From Bacteroidales bacterium (GTDB lineage Bacteria > Bacteroidota > Bacteroidia > Bacteroidales > WCHB1-69), in the NCBI GenBank assembly GCA_017617445.1, contig JAFZWE010000002.1, forward strand, positions 124,001 to 188,000: a stretch of 64,000 nucleotides of DNA, in the 5' to 3' direction. This document shows positions 41,168-49,228 of the stretch, piece after piece. A program made the translations under genes and the position numbers. The notes below the pieces were generated by a model, which was not told the DNA's origin, did no database searches, and saw nothing but the letters and a program-made list of their open reading frames with translations. The first letter of the stretch is position 1. Every line of letters starts with the position of its first letter.

Positions 41168-42274
41168 ATGATGAGAATCCAATCTACATATATATATATT
41201 GTGTTGCTATCGCTGGCCCTTTTGACAGGTTGCCGTCAAAAAAAACAGGATGAAAAGCCGGCGGAGTCTGTGAACGAAGAGCAGCTGATGCGGGATTTTA
41301 TCCAACAAATGGAAAATGCCGTTGCCCAAGGGCTTCCGGATTATATTAATGATGCCATTGATACCAACGTGCTGAAAGCCAAGGCTGCAGAAGTGAGTGA
41401 TGCTGTGGAAATGGGGATGGGACCTAAAATTTTTGAGGGCAACTGCAGCTATGGGGACATGTTTGTCGAGATTGTCAAGAATGGCGGAGACGTCCGTTTT
41501 GACACCTGTTATGTCCAAGAGGGAATCCATCATTTGGTGGCACGCACATACGATGCGTATGGAAATCTGCAATTCCATGATTTCCAAATCCTTTTCAAGA
41601 AAAACAAACCGATGATTACAGATGCTTTTCTGTATGACTTCTCTTCAATGTTGTCGCAAAAGATTGGGCATGAGGCTTCTCTCAACGCATTTCTGAATCT
41701 TCCTGAACCGAAGGAACCCGCCATCACCATGAAGTCGCTGATGGACGCATTTGATGAGGGAAATTATAAGCAGATGCTGTCACTTTTGAGGGAAAAAAAG
41801 GAACTTCTTTCAAGTTATCCTGTTTATAACAAGTTTTTTACGATTGCCTTGTTTGAAAGTTCGGAGGATTTTGTTGGGGAAATGGAAAAATTCCAGGCGG
41901 AAGGGGCTGATCCCCGCTTTGTACTGCTTCAGGAATTGAATTATTATACAGCCAAGGGAATTCCACAGGGGGCTTTTCAAGCCATCAACCAGTTGATTGA
42001 TTATACCGGTGACGACCCTGTGTATTGGCTGATGTATGCTCGCACGCTCGCAGAGGCCGGTCAATATCAGGATGCGCTTGACGCGTACAATACCGCCAAG
42101 CAGGGTTTTCAGAATTATATCTGGGATATTTGGACCGGTGAGCTCTCCTGCTATTACCATTTGAATGAAAAAGAGAGGTTCAACTCATGCCTGAATGCAG
42201 GGAAGGAACTGTACGGGATGCAGGACAGTGAGTTGAAATCCTTAGTTCAAAATCATTATCCCAAATTCAAATAA
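41168..42274 (+). CDS. Lipoprotein with TPR-like C-terminal half, function unknown
   Basis: The 368-residue protein starts with a lipoprotein signal peptide ending LLTGC (lipid-modified Cys near residue 22). The middle has a beta-rich segment (GDMFVEIVKNGGDVRFDTCYVQEGIHHLVAR), and the C-terminal half is helical with TPR-like periodicity (DPVYWLMYARTLAEAGQYQDALDAYNTA). It is predicted to be anchored in the outer or inner membrane, facing the periplasm. It follows the M16 gene after six bases and precedes the kinase-RapZ gene after nine, so the three probably share a transcript. No family name is recognised. Confidence 0.7.
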   Translation: MMRIQSTYIYIVLLSLALLTGCRQKKQDEKPAESVNEEQLMRDFIQQMENAVAQGLPDYINDAIDTNVLKAKAAEVSDAVEMGMGPKIFEGNCSYGDMFVEIVKNGGDVRFDTCYVQEGIHHLVARTYDAYGNLQFHDFQILFKKNKPMITDAFLYDFSSMLSQKIGHEASLNAFLNLPEPKEPAITMKSLMDAFDEGNYKQMLSLLREKKELLSSYPVYNKFFTIALFESSEDFVGEMEKFQAEGADPRFVLLQELNYYTAKGIPQGAFQAINQLIDYTGDDPVYWLMYARTLAEAGQYQDALDAYNTAKQGFQNYIWDIWTGELSCYYHLNEKERFNSCLNAGKELYGMQDSELKSLVQNHYPKFK

Positions 42275-42283
42275 CCCTGCCGT

Positions 42284-43696
42284 ATGTCAAATCTATCTGT
42301 TGTCAAGACTGAAAATATCGCCCAATCGGGTTCTCATCGCAGGTACGTGCGACAGTTTTTATCGGACGGCACTACCCGCATGGCTGTCTTTAATGAGGAT
42401 GTGAAAGAGAATGAGGCTTTTTTCGCCTTCACCGCTTTTTTCAGGGAAAAAGGAATCCCCGTTCCTGAAATATTGGAAATCAGTGACGACAGAAAACAGT
42501 ATTTGCTGGAGGACCTTGGGGATGAATTGTTGTTCACCCTGTTGCAAAAAACACGCCAAGGGAGCGACTTTCCGACCACTTTGATTCCTTACTATCAGCG
42601 TGTTTTGCAATATCTTCCGAAAATTCAACTTTGTGGGAAACAGGGGTTCGACTTTTCCAAGTGCTACCCCGTTGCGGCATTTGACAGACGTTCCATGCAG
42701 TGGGATCTCAATTATTTCAAATATTATTTCCTGAAATTGGCCTACATCCCCTTTGATGAACAAAAGCTGGAGGATGATTTCCAAAAGTTGTGCGATTATT
42801 TGATGGAGGTGGATCAGGACTATTTCCTGTATCGGGATTTTCAGTCGCGCAACATCATGTTGCATCAGGATGAAATATATTTTATTGATTATCAAGGAGG
42901 AAGAAAAGGGGCTTTGCAGTATGATGTGGCCTCGTTGCTGTATCAAGCCAAGGCGGCCCTTCCGGAGTCGCTGCGTGACACCCTGCTTGAGTATTATTTG
43001 GATGAGTTGGAAAAGTGGCAGCCGGTTGACCGCGCGGAGTTCAAGCAGCACTATTATGGTTATGTGCTGATCCGTCTGTTGCAGGTGCTGGGGGCATACG
43101 GCTATCGGGGATATTATGAAAAAAAACAGCATTTTTTGCAGAGCATTCCTCCAGCGGTGGAGAACATCCGGCATTTGATGGGGGCGGGGAGAATTCCCAT
43201 AGCGCTTCCTGAGTTGTCGGGGGCGTTGCAGGCCATCGCTGCGGTGGACTGGCAGGCCCGGTTAGGGCTTGGCTCGCAGGAAGCAGCGGACGGGCTGACG
43301 GTGGTGGTTTCCAGTTTTTCGTACAAAAAAGGCATCCCTGCGGATGACTCCTCCAATGGCGGAGGTTTTGTGTTCGATTGCCGTGCCCTGCCCAACCCCG
43401 GCAGAGAAGCTGCATATCGCTCTTTCACCGGATGTGATGCGTGTGTGGTGGAGTATTTGGAAAAACATGCAGTGGTGGAGGATTTCAAAAGCCATGTCCG
43501 TGCCATTGTCGATGTGAGTGTGCAAAACTATCTTGAACGAAACTTCAACCATCTATGCGTATCATTCGGATGCACGGGAGGACAGCACCGCTCCGTTTAC
43601 TTTGCACATCAACTTGCTGATTATTTGAGAAAAAAATATCCCATGATCAAGGTGGTGGAACGTCATACAGAACAACCCCACCTGCTGTTTCCATGA
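42284..43696 (+). CDS. APH-like kinase fused to a RapZ C-terminal domain
   Basis: The 470-residue protein has two parts. Residues about 1-330 are an aminoglycoside-phosphotransferase-type kinase (LLEDLGDELLFTLL; catalytic loop YRDFQSRNIML with Asp and Asn; IDYQGG as the metal-binding segment), resembling AmgK-type sugar kinases. Residues about 340-470 match the C-terminal domain of RapZ: SFSYKKGIP, FVFDCRALPNPG, FTGCDACVVEYLE and GCTGGQHRS (429-437). The N-terminal P-loop ATPase of RapZ is missing, being replaced by the kinase. RapZ-C binds glucosamine-6-phosphate and small RNA in E. coli, so an amino-sugar kinase with a built-in sensing domain is a reasonable inference. It lies upstream of pgk. 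Confidence 0.8.
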   Translation: MSNLSVVKTENIAQSGSHRRYVRQFLSDGTTRMAVFNEDVKENEAFFAFTAFFREKGIPVPEILEISDDRKQYLLEDLGDELLFTLLQKTRQGSDFPTTLIPYYQRVLQYLPKIQLCGKQGFDFSKCYPVAAFDRRSMQWDLNYFKYYFLKLAYIPFDEQKLEDDFQKLCDYLMEVDQDYFLYRDFQSRNIMLHQDEIYFIDYQGGRKGALQYDVASLLYQAKAALPESLRDTLLEYYLDELEKWQPVDRAEFKQHYYGYVLIRLLQVLGAYGYRGYYEKKQHFLQSIPPAVENIRHLMGAGRIPIALPELSGALQAIAAVDWQARLGLGSQEAADGLTVVVSSFSYKKGIPADDSSNGGGFVFDCRALPNPGREAAYRSFTGCDACVVEYLEKHAVVEDFKSHVRAIVDVSVQNYLERNFNHLCVSFGCTGGQHRSVYFAHQLADYLRKKYPMIKVVERHTEQPHLLFP

Positions 43697-43720
43697 TTTT
43701 AAAATTTAAAAACTAATATT

Positions 43721-44917
43721 ATGAAATCGATTGATGCCGCCCAAATGCAGGGCAAAAAAGTTTTAGTGAGAGTTGATTACAATGTGCCTCTGAACGAAAA
43801 TCTGGAGGTGACAGATGCAACCCGTATTGTACGCACGGTGGATACGGTGAAAAAGATCACCGCATCCGGTGGTGTGGCCATCCTGATGTCGCACTTGGGA
43901 CGCCCGAAAGGGGTAGCCAGCGACAAGTTCTCCCTCCGTCACATTGTGGCGAAAGCCAGTGAAGTGCTGGGCACGGAAGTGCATTTCCTGGGTGATGTGC
44001 TGGATCCGGAGACGGAAAAGCGGATTGCCGCGCTGCAACCCGGAAGTGTGGGACTGCTGGAGAATCTCCGTTTCCATAATGAAGAGGAGGCCGGTGATGA
44101 GAATTTCGCCCGACAGATTGCCCGTCTGGGAGATTTGTATGTGAATGACGCTTTCGGCACAGCGCACCGTGAACATGCTTCCACCGCCACCATTGCCCGT
44201 TTCTTCCCTGGCCAGTGCTATGCCGGCTACCTGCTTTATGAAGAGGCTTCCAATCTGGATTTGGTGCTCAACAATGCTGCTCGCCCGTTTACGGCAATCA
44301 TTGGCGGTAGCAAGATTTCCACCAAATTGAATATTATTACACATTTGCTGGAAAAGGTTGACAACCTGATTATTGCGGGTGGAATGAGCTACACGTTCCT
44401 CCATGCGATGGGCGTGAAAATAGGAAATTCCCTGCTGGAAGAGGATATGGTACCCGTGGCCAAGGATATTATCAAAAAAGCACACCTCCGCGGCGTGGAC
44501 ATCTACCTGCCTATTGACAATATCTGTGCCAACAAGTATGCCAACGATGCCGACAAATACGTCACGACCCATAACGACATGCCTGACGGATGGGAAGGAA
44601 TGGACATCGGCCCGCGCACCATTCAGAAATTTGCCGCCATCATCAAAAATGCCAAAACCATTCTTTGGAACGGCCCGGTGGGAGTTTACGAATTTCCGAA
44701 TTTCGCCAAGGGTACCCAGTCCATCGCATTGTGTGTTTCTGTGGCAACGATGTCCGGCGCCTACTCTTTGATCGGCGGAGGCGACTCCATTGCCGCGCTC
44801 AACAATTACAAACTTTCAGAATTTGTTTCCTACATCAGTACGGGAGGTGGCGCCATGCTGGAGTATTTGGAAGGCAGGGAACTTCCCGGCATCAAGGCTT
44901 TGAATGAAGATAAATAA
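43721..44917 (+). CDS. pgk: Phosphoglycerate kinase
   Basis: Pgk makes ATP from 1,3-bisphosphoglycerate in glycolysis. The 398-residue protein has the N-terminal RVDYNVPLNE substrate segment, SHLGRPKG, LLENLRFHNEEE, DAFGTAHREHAST, and the C-terminal nucleotide-binding IIGGSKISTK and SLIGGGDSIAAL segments with a final TGGGAMLEYLEG. Length is normal. It follows the kinase-RapZ gene after 24 bases and precedes a choline-kinase-like gene after 18. Confidence 0.97.
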   Translation: MKSIDAAQMQGKKVLVRVDYNVPLNENLEVTDATRIVRTVDTVKKITASGGVAILMSHLGRPKGVASDKFSLRHIVAKASEVLGTEVHFLGDVLDPETEKRIAALQPGSVGLLENLRFHNEEEAGDENFARQIARLGDLYVNDAFGTAHREHASTATIARFFPGQCYAGYLLYEEASNLDLVLNNAARPFTAIIGGSKISTKLNIITHLLEKVDNLIIAGGMSYTFLHAMGVKIGNSLLEEDMVPVAKDIIKKAHLRGVDIYLPIDNICANKYANDADKYVTTHNDMPDGWEGMDIGPRTIQKFAAIIKNAKTILWNGPVGVYEFPNFAKGTQSIALCVSVATMSGAYSLIGGGDSIAALNNYKLSEFVSYISTGGGAMLEYLEGRELPGIKALNEDK

Positions 44918-44935
44918 CCGTTTAAAAAATAGAAA

Positions 44936-45793
44936 ATGAACGTAGAAGATTATATTGTAGCACGAGTGAACGTGCTGATGCATCATCGTGATGCGCGTAT
45001 TGTGAAACGCTTGGAGGGGGGGATGAGCAATTACACTTATGTGGTGGAGACAGGCGGAAACAGGTACACCTATCGTGTTCCCGGAAAATTCGCGGAGAGA
45101 TTTGTGGACCGTGAAGTGGAATGGGACAACATACAGCGGGTGGACACTTTGGGGCTGAACAACAAAACCGTCTATATGGAAATCATGTCAGGGGAAAAGT
45201 TGGCGGAATATGTGGACGGCACCATCATGTCGGAAACCGACATCGTCTCTTATAATGAAATGTCGGTCAAGGCATTGAAAAAACTCCACGGAAGTGGTTT
45301 GAAGCTTCAGGATTATAACGCTTTCGGGCGTTTGGCCGACTATGAGAGATATTGTACGGAAACCGGTTTTGAACATCCTGAAAAATACAAGGAACTGCGT
45401 AGAAAGCTGGAGGATTTCCGCCAGAAATACGTGCAGGTGCAACTGGTTCCCTGCCATTGTGATTACCAACCGACCAATCTGGTCATTGATGGGGAAAAAC
45501 TCTATGTGCTGGATTGGGAGTTCGCCGGAATGAACGACCCGTACTATGACATCGCCTGCTATGGCAATGCCGGATTGGACAAGGCGGTATCGCTTCTGGA
45601 AACCTATGTGGGGCACCAGCCGACCAGCGAGGAACTCCGGCGTCTCTATTTCCATCGCGCCTTCCAGTGCCTGCAATGGTACAATGTGGCCATCTTCAAA
45701 GACCGTATCGGTTTGAGCATCGATTTGAATATGGATTTCAACCAAGTGGCCCTCATGTTCCTCGGTATGGCGGAGGATTTGTTGGAAAAATAA
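44936..45793 (+). CDS. Choline/ethanolamine-kinase-like phosphotransferase
   Basis: The 285-residue protein has the LicA/choline kinase layout: GGMSNYTYVVE as the nucleotide loop, HCDYQPTNLVID as the Brenner motif (HxDxxxxN) and VLDWEFAGMNDPYYDIACYGN as the metal-binding and choline-kinase motif. It is predicted to be cytoplasmic. In other bacteria such kinases feed phosphocholine or phosphoethanolamine to surface glycans. No licC-like cytidylyltransferase is adjacent; the neighbour upstream is pgk (18 bases), and the next gene has its own promoter. The exact substrate is not certain. Confidence 0.8.
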   Translation: MNVEDYIVARVNVLMHHRDARIVKRLEGGMSNYTYVVETGGNRYTYRVPGKFAERFVDREVEWDNIQRVDTLGLNNKTVYMEIMSGEKLAEYVDGTIMSETDIVSYNEMSVKALKKLHGSGLKLQDYNAFGRLADYERYCTETGFEHPEKYKELRRKLEDFRQKYVQVQLVPCHCDYQPTNLVIDGEKLYVLDWEFAGMNDPYYDIACYGNAGLDKAVSLLETYVGHQPTSEELRRLYFHRAFQCLQWYNVAIFKDRIGLSIDLNMDFNQVALMFLGMAEDLLEK

Positions 45794-45803
45794 AAGAAGT
45801 ATG

Positions 45804-45831
45804 TTGGATTCAGGATTTTCTTTTACTTTTG
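45804..45831 (+). promoter_or_regulatory. Promoter of mlaE-nfeD
   Basis: TTG (45804-45806) and TACTTTTG (45824-45831), spacer 17, 20 bases before the ATG at 45851. Confidence 0.6.
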
Positions 45832-45850
45832 CACTCTCAAAAATAGAATC

Positions 45851-46594
45851 ATGATAAAAAGGTTTTTGGAAACCATCGGCGAGTATTTTCTCTTCCTGGG
45901 AAAAGTGTTCTCCAAACCGGCCAAGTCCTCGGAGTTTTTCAAGAAAGTGGTGGACGAGATGAACTCCATGGGTGTAGGCTCTCTGCTGATTGTCTGTATT
46001 GTGGCGGTTTGTATGGGTAGTGTAATCACCACGCAGACTGCCCTCCAGATTGAGAGTCCCTGGATCCCGAAATGGACACTCGGCTTCACTGTGCGTACCT
46101 CCGTGGTGATGGAGCTCTGCCCGACCATCATCACCCTGCTGCTGGTGGGAAATTTGGGCTCGCGCATTACATCGGAAATAGGCAGTATGAAAGTTACCGA
46201 GCAGATTGATGCACTGGAAGTGATGGGAATCAACTCGGCTTCCTTTCTGATTCTTCCCAAAATTGTGGCTGCCCTGTTCGCTATCCCTATCTTGGTTATC
46301 GTGGCCATCTTCTTCGCACTTGTCGGAGGTTACATCACCGTTTTGATTACGCACGTCTCCTCCCCGTATGAATTCATTGATGGCTTGCAGTCGTTTTTCC
46401 GGATGTACGATTTGGTGTATGTGTTGACCAAAACCACCGTTTTTGCTTTTGTATTATCTTCAGTATCATCATTTTATGGATATAGAATTGAGGGCGGTGC
46501 CTTGGAGTTGGGTAAAGCCAATGTGAATGGCATTGTGGTTTCCTCCTTCATTATTTTGGTACTGAACCTGGTAATCACGTCAATTATGTTATAA
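45851..46594 (+). CDS. mlaE: MlaE-family lipid ABC transporter permease
   Basis: MlaE is the inner-membrane permease of the MlaFEDB-type phospholipid transporter that maintains outer-membrane asymmetry. The 247-residue protein has about five hydrophobic segments and the family motif TSEIGSMKVTEQIDALEVMGINS (about 117-139), the coupling helix to the ATPase. FVLSSVSSFYGYRIEGGALELGKA is also typical. The usual next genes, MlaF (ATPase) and MlaD (MCE), are absent; an NfeD-like gene follows after 11 bases. Confidence 0.9.
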   Translation: MIKRFLETIGEYFLFLGKVFSKPAKSSEFFKKVVDEMNSMGVGSLLIVCIVAVCMGSVITTQTALQIESPWIPKWTLGFTVRTSVVMELCPTIITLLLVGNLGSRITSEIGSMKVTEQIDALEVMGINSASFLILPKIVAALFAIPILVIVAIFFALVGGYITVLITHVSSPYEFIDGLQSFFRMYDLVYVLTKTTVFAFVLSSVSSFYGYRIEGGALELGKANVNGIVVSSFIILVLNLVITSIML

Positions 46595-46605
46595 AATCTT
46601 TTCTT

Positions 46606-47070
46606 ATGGACTGGACGCTTGTTATTTCGTTGATTTTCTTTGGTCTGTTGGCCATTGTATTGGATTTGTTGTTCATTCCCGGCGGGGTGCTTGCCATTCT
46701 GGGATTGATCACGGTGATCAGTGGTGTGGTTTGCAGCTATGTTGCTTTCGGCGCTGCAGCGGGAAATATTGTGCTGGTGTGCACGCTGGCGGTTTCCATT
46801 GTTGCAATTGTGTTGATTTTGCGCAGCCGTACTTGGCGGAAATGTGCGTTGAATGCTGAAATTGACACGAAAATGAATGAATTTGATGAGGACAAAATCA
46901 AAGTCGGGGCAGTGGGTGAAACCATTTCCCGTCTGGCCCCCTCCGGCAAGGCTGTGTTTGACGGCGATACGGTGGAAGTCACCTCCGCCCATGGCCTTAT
47001 TGATGAGAACAGCAAGGTAAGGGTGCTTCGCATTGATGGAAACAAAATCACAGTTGAACTTGCGGATTAG
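46606..47070 (+). CDS. NfeD-family membrane protein
   Basis: The 154-residue protein has two or three hydrophobic segments (about 3-75) and a C-terminal OB-fold domain (about 93-153) with IKVGAVGETISRLAPSGKAVFDGDTVEVTS, the standard NfeD C-terminal text. NfeD proteins usually pair with flotillins or stomatins and affect membrane domains; no such partner is next to it here. It is the short form without the protease domain. A strong terminator follows. Confidence 0.85.
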   Translation: MDWTLVISLIFFGLLAIVLDLLFIPGGVLAILGLITVISGVVCSYVAFGAAAGNIVLVCTLAVSIVAIVLILRSRTWRKCALNAEIDTKMNEFDEDKIKVGAVGETISRLAPSGKAVFDGDTVEVTSAHGLIDENSKVRVLRIDGNKITVELAD

Positions 47071-47077
47071 ATGATTC

Positions 47078-47116
47078 CAAAAAAAAATCCCCTGAATTTC
47101 TCAGGGGATTTTTTTT
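47078..47116. terminator. Bidirectional terminator between nfeD and tRNA-Leu
   Basis: TCCCCTGA (47088-47095) pairs with TCAGGGGA (47101-47108). A-run before and T-run after make it work on both strands, ending nfeD (+) and tRNA-Leu (-). Confidence 0.88.
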
Positions 47117-47119
47117 ATG

Positions 47120-47200
47120 TGCCCGGGACAAGACTCGAACTTGCACGTCTCTCAACACTCGCACCTGAAACGAGCGCGTCTACCATTCCGCCACCCGGGC
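47120..47200 (-). tRNA. tRNA-Leu (anticodon CAG)
   Basis: On the minus strand an 81-base cloverleaf: acceptor GCCCGGG/CCCGGGC with discriminator A, anticodon loop TTCAGGT (anticodon CAG, reads CUG), a long class II variable arm, and T-loop TTCGAGT. CCA is not encoded. It lies only six bases after the thioredoxin stop, so both probably share a transcript. Confidence 0.9.
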
Positions 47201-47206
47201 GTTTGA

Positions 47207-47521
47207 TTACATTAAGGAGTCAATCAGTTTTACCAAGTCGGGTTTGCGTTGCAAGCCCACTAAGGTTTCCACTACTTCTCCATTCTTCATGAACACCAGC
47301 ATCGGGATGTTGCGCACGCCAAACTGCATGGCGATGTCATTGTTTTCATCCGTGTCGCACTTGCCGATGATCACTTTCCCTTCGTATTCTTGGGAGAGTT
47401 CGTCCATGATGGGAGCCAGCGCACGGCACGGGCCACACCAAGTTGCCCAAAAGTCAATAATCACTAATTTGTCAGTTTTGATGACTTCTTCAAAATTGCT
47501 GCTATTGATTTCCATTGCCAT
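47207..47521 (-). CDS. trxA: Thioredoxin
   Basis: Thioredoxin reduces protein disulfides in the cytoplasm. The 104-residue protein has the WCGPC active site (Cys29, Cys32 counted from the ATG at 47521), the buried Asp in IIDFWATW, and the cis-Pro in VRNIPMLVF. The ATG at 47521 is used (47515 also possible), because a TATTTTTG promoter box at 47555-47562 lies over any longer frame. tRNA-Leu follows immediately on the same strand. Confidence 0.95.
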   Translation of the reverse strand: MAMEINSSNFEEVIKTDKLVIIDFWATWCGPCRALAPIMDELSQEYEGKVIIGKCDTDENNDIAMQFGVRNIPMLVFMKNGEVVETLVGLQRKPDLVKLIDSLM

Positions 47522-47554
47522 AACTTGGTGATTTTGGTGTTCTTGAAAAGCGTG

Positions 47555-47562
47555 CAAAAATA
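47555..47562 (-). promoter_or_regulatory. Promoter -7 box of thioredoxin
   Basis: Minus-strand TATTTTTG, 34 bases before the ATG at 47521. Confidence 0.5.
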
Positions 47563-47704
47563 CACTAATTTTTGATATTTCCTGTGTTTTGGGGAGAAAA
47601 AATTTTCAATCTGTTTTTTGATGGGTTATTGACAGAGTATCAATTTTTTGGATGGGAGGTTGGGGGGAGGCGGAAGCGCACTGGCAGACGCGGGGGAGGG
47701 GAGT

Positions 47705-48280
47705 CTAACGGTTTTTTAGGAATTGTATCATTTGTTGTAGCGCGCGGCCGCGGTGGCTGATGCGGTTTTTTTCATCTTCGCTCATTTCTGCAAAGGTGGT
47801 GGTGAAACCGTCGGGGCGGAAGATGGGGTCATAGCCGAAACCGGAGGCTCCGTGGCATTCGGTAAGGATTTCTCCATCCACGCGGCCTTCAAAGAAATAG
47901 TGCTGGCCATCGAGCACCAGCGCAATCACGGTTTTAAAGCAGGCTTTGCGGTGGGTGATTCCCTCCATTTCGCGGAGCACTTTGCGGATGTTGTCCGCCG
48001 GGCTGCAGTCGGGACCGGCGTAGCGGGCGGAATACACCCCGGGGCGTCCATCCAGTGCCTCGATCACCAAGCCGGTGTCATCTGCAAAACAGTTGACGGG
48101 AAAACGCTGGCACACGAAATCCACTTTCTGGGTGGCATTCCCCAAAAGAGAATCAGCTGTTTCGGGGATCTCCTCAAAACAGCCGATTTCATCCAGCCCT
48201 TTCACGACACAAGAAGCACCCGCGATAGCGACTGCTTCCTGTAATTTGTGTCGGTTATGCGTTGCAAATATCAATTCCAT
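47705..48280 (-). CDS. rdgB: Non-canonical purine NTP pyrophosphatase (RdgB/HAM1)
   Basis: RdgB hydrolyses dITP, XTP and similar nucleotides to keep them out of DNA. The 191-residue protein starts MELIFATHNRHKLQEA and contains FADDTGLVIEALDGRPGVYSARYAG and SGFGYDPIF, the substrate-binding text, and ISHRGRAL near the C-terminus. The start at 48280 is chosen by the family N-terminus. It follows rpmF after 23 bases in a DUF177-rpmF-rdgB unit. The 143 bases between its stop and the thioredoxin promoter hold a G-rich stretch (47651-47701) and no gene. Confidence 0.95.
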   Translation of the reverse strand: MELIFATHNRHKLQEAVAIAGASCVVKGLDEIGCFEEIPETADSLLGNATQKVDFVCQRFPVNCFADDTGLVIEALDGRPGVYSARYAGPDCSPADNIRKVLREMEGITHRKACFKTVIALVLDGQHYFFEGRVDGEILTECHGASGFGYDPIFRPDGFTTTFAEMSEDEKNRISHRGRALQQMIQFLKNR

Positions 48281-48303
48281 CGCATCTCCGTGCATCGGTT
48301 CAA

Positions 48304-48492
48304 TTAGGCGTTGGCGCCTTTGATTTCGATGGCTTGTTTGTCACGATAGTAACCGCATTCGGGACAAACTCTGTGAGTCAGGATGGCGGCACCGCAATGG
48401 CTGCAGGTCGTCAACTGGGGAGCAGTGATGAAATCGTGTGCTCTTCTCTTGTCTCTTCTCATTGCTGAGTGTCTTCTTTTTGGATGTGGCAT
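48304..48492 (-). CDS. rpmF: 50S ribosomal protein L32
   Basis: The 62-residue protein starts MPHPKRRHSAMRRDKRRAH. It has a zinc-ribbon type Cys pattern (CSHCGAAILTHRVCPECGYY), the zinc-binding form of L32. It sits between the DUF177 gene (upstream, the usual partner) and rdgB. Confidence 0.96.
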   Translation of the reverse strand: MPHPKRRHSAMRRDKRRAHDFITAPQLTTCSHCGAAILTHRVCPECGYYRDKQAIEIKGANA

Positions 48493-48512
48493 AACTTATT
48501 GATTTTATGTTA

Positions 48513-49064
48513 TTAACTTTGTTTTATGTTTTTCAGGGCTTCCCACCGGGGGTCAATCACCTCTCGCTGTGTCTCACCAGGGGTCAGCTCTTCTAATTTC
48601 TTGATTATTTCCGGATTGCAGGTTGACTTGCCCGATGCGTCATCAGGATGAACCACCCGCAGGGGCAGCGCCAGCGTGAGGCATTCATACACGAAGTGGA
48701 ATACATCCAACTCGTAGGTGTTCTCACTGACCACCCATAGGTTGTCCTCCTCTTCGGGCTCCTCTATCATCGGAACCAGTTTCACCAACAGGTTTTCACT
48801 GAAATCCAAGTCAATGTCCACCGGCTCCAAGCAACGGTCGCAAGGAAGTTGTACCTTCCCCTTGAAATGGAAGTCCAATGTGATCATTTTTTCAAAAACT
48901 TCCATCTCAATCTGCAATTTCACACAACCTTCCTGCAAATTGGGAATCTCTGCAAGTTCAAAGAACCTCTTGTCGCAATTTATTGTGAATGAATGTTTTC
49001 CAAGTTCAACTCCAGAAATTCTGAGCTTAAATTCGTCCTTTTTGGGGTCAGTTTTCACCTTCAA
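48513..49064 (-). CDS. DUF177 (YceD-like) protein
   Basis: YceD-family proteins accompany rpmF in most bacteria and are linked to 23S rRNA or ribosome assembly. The core FKLRISGVELGKHSF and the Cys pair segment VQLPCDRCLEPVDIDLDF are characteristic. There is no ATG near the 5' end. A TATATTTG box at 49077-49084 lies inside the longest frame (GTG 49109), so translation more likely starts at TTG 49064 or GTG 49058, giving about 181-183 residues. The exact start is uncertain. Confidence 0.82.
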   Translation of the reverse strand: MKVKTDPKKDEFKLRISGVELGKHSFTINCDKRFFELAEIPNLQEGCVKLQIEMEVFEKMITLDFHFKGKVQLPCDRCLEPVDIDLDFSENLLVKLVPMIEEPEEEDNLWVVSENTYELDVFHFVYECLTLALPLRVVHPDDASGKSTCNPEIIKKLEELTPGETQREVIDPRWEALKNIKQS

Positions 49065-49076
49065 TAAATTGGGCTG

Positions 49077-49084
49077 CAAATATA
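49077..49084 (-). promoter_or_regulatory. Promoter -7 box of the DUF177-rpmF-rdgB unit
   Basis: Minus-strand TATATTTG. It decides against the longest DUF177 frame and implies a very short leader. Confidence 0.5.
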
Positions 49085-49228
49085 CACTTTTTTTAGAGTG
49101 GTTTCCCACTGATAAATTTTTTTTAATCTTTTTTATGTAAATAATTAAAATAAAGATATTTACATAGATTTTTGGAGGGACATGGCGAACCGACCGAACG
49201 TTGGCGCAGCGGGCGGTTCACCACAGGG

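Noticed and set aside
45188..46354. Minus-strand open frame (388 codons) over the choline-kinase-like and mlaE genes
   Set aside because: It spans two well-supported plus-strand genes and their promoter, and has no domain text.
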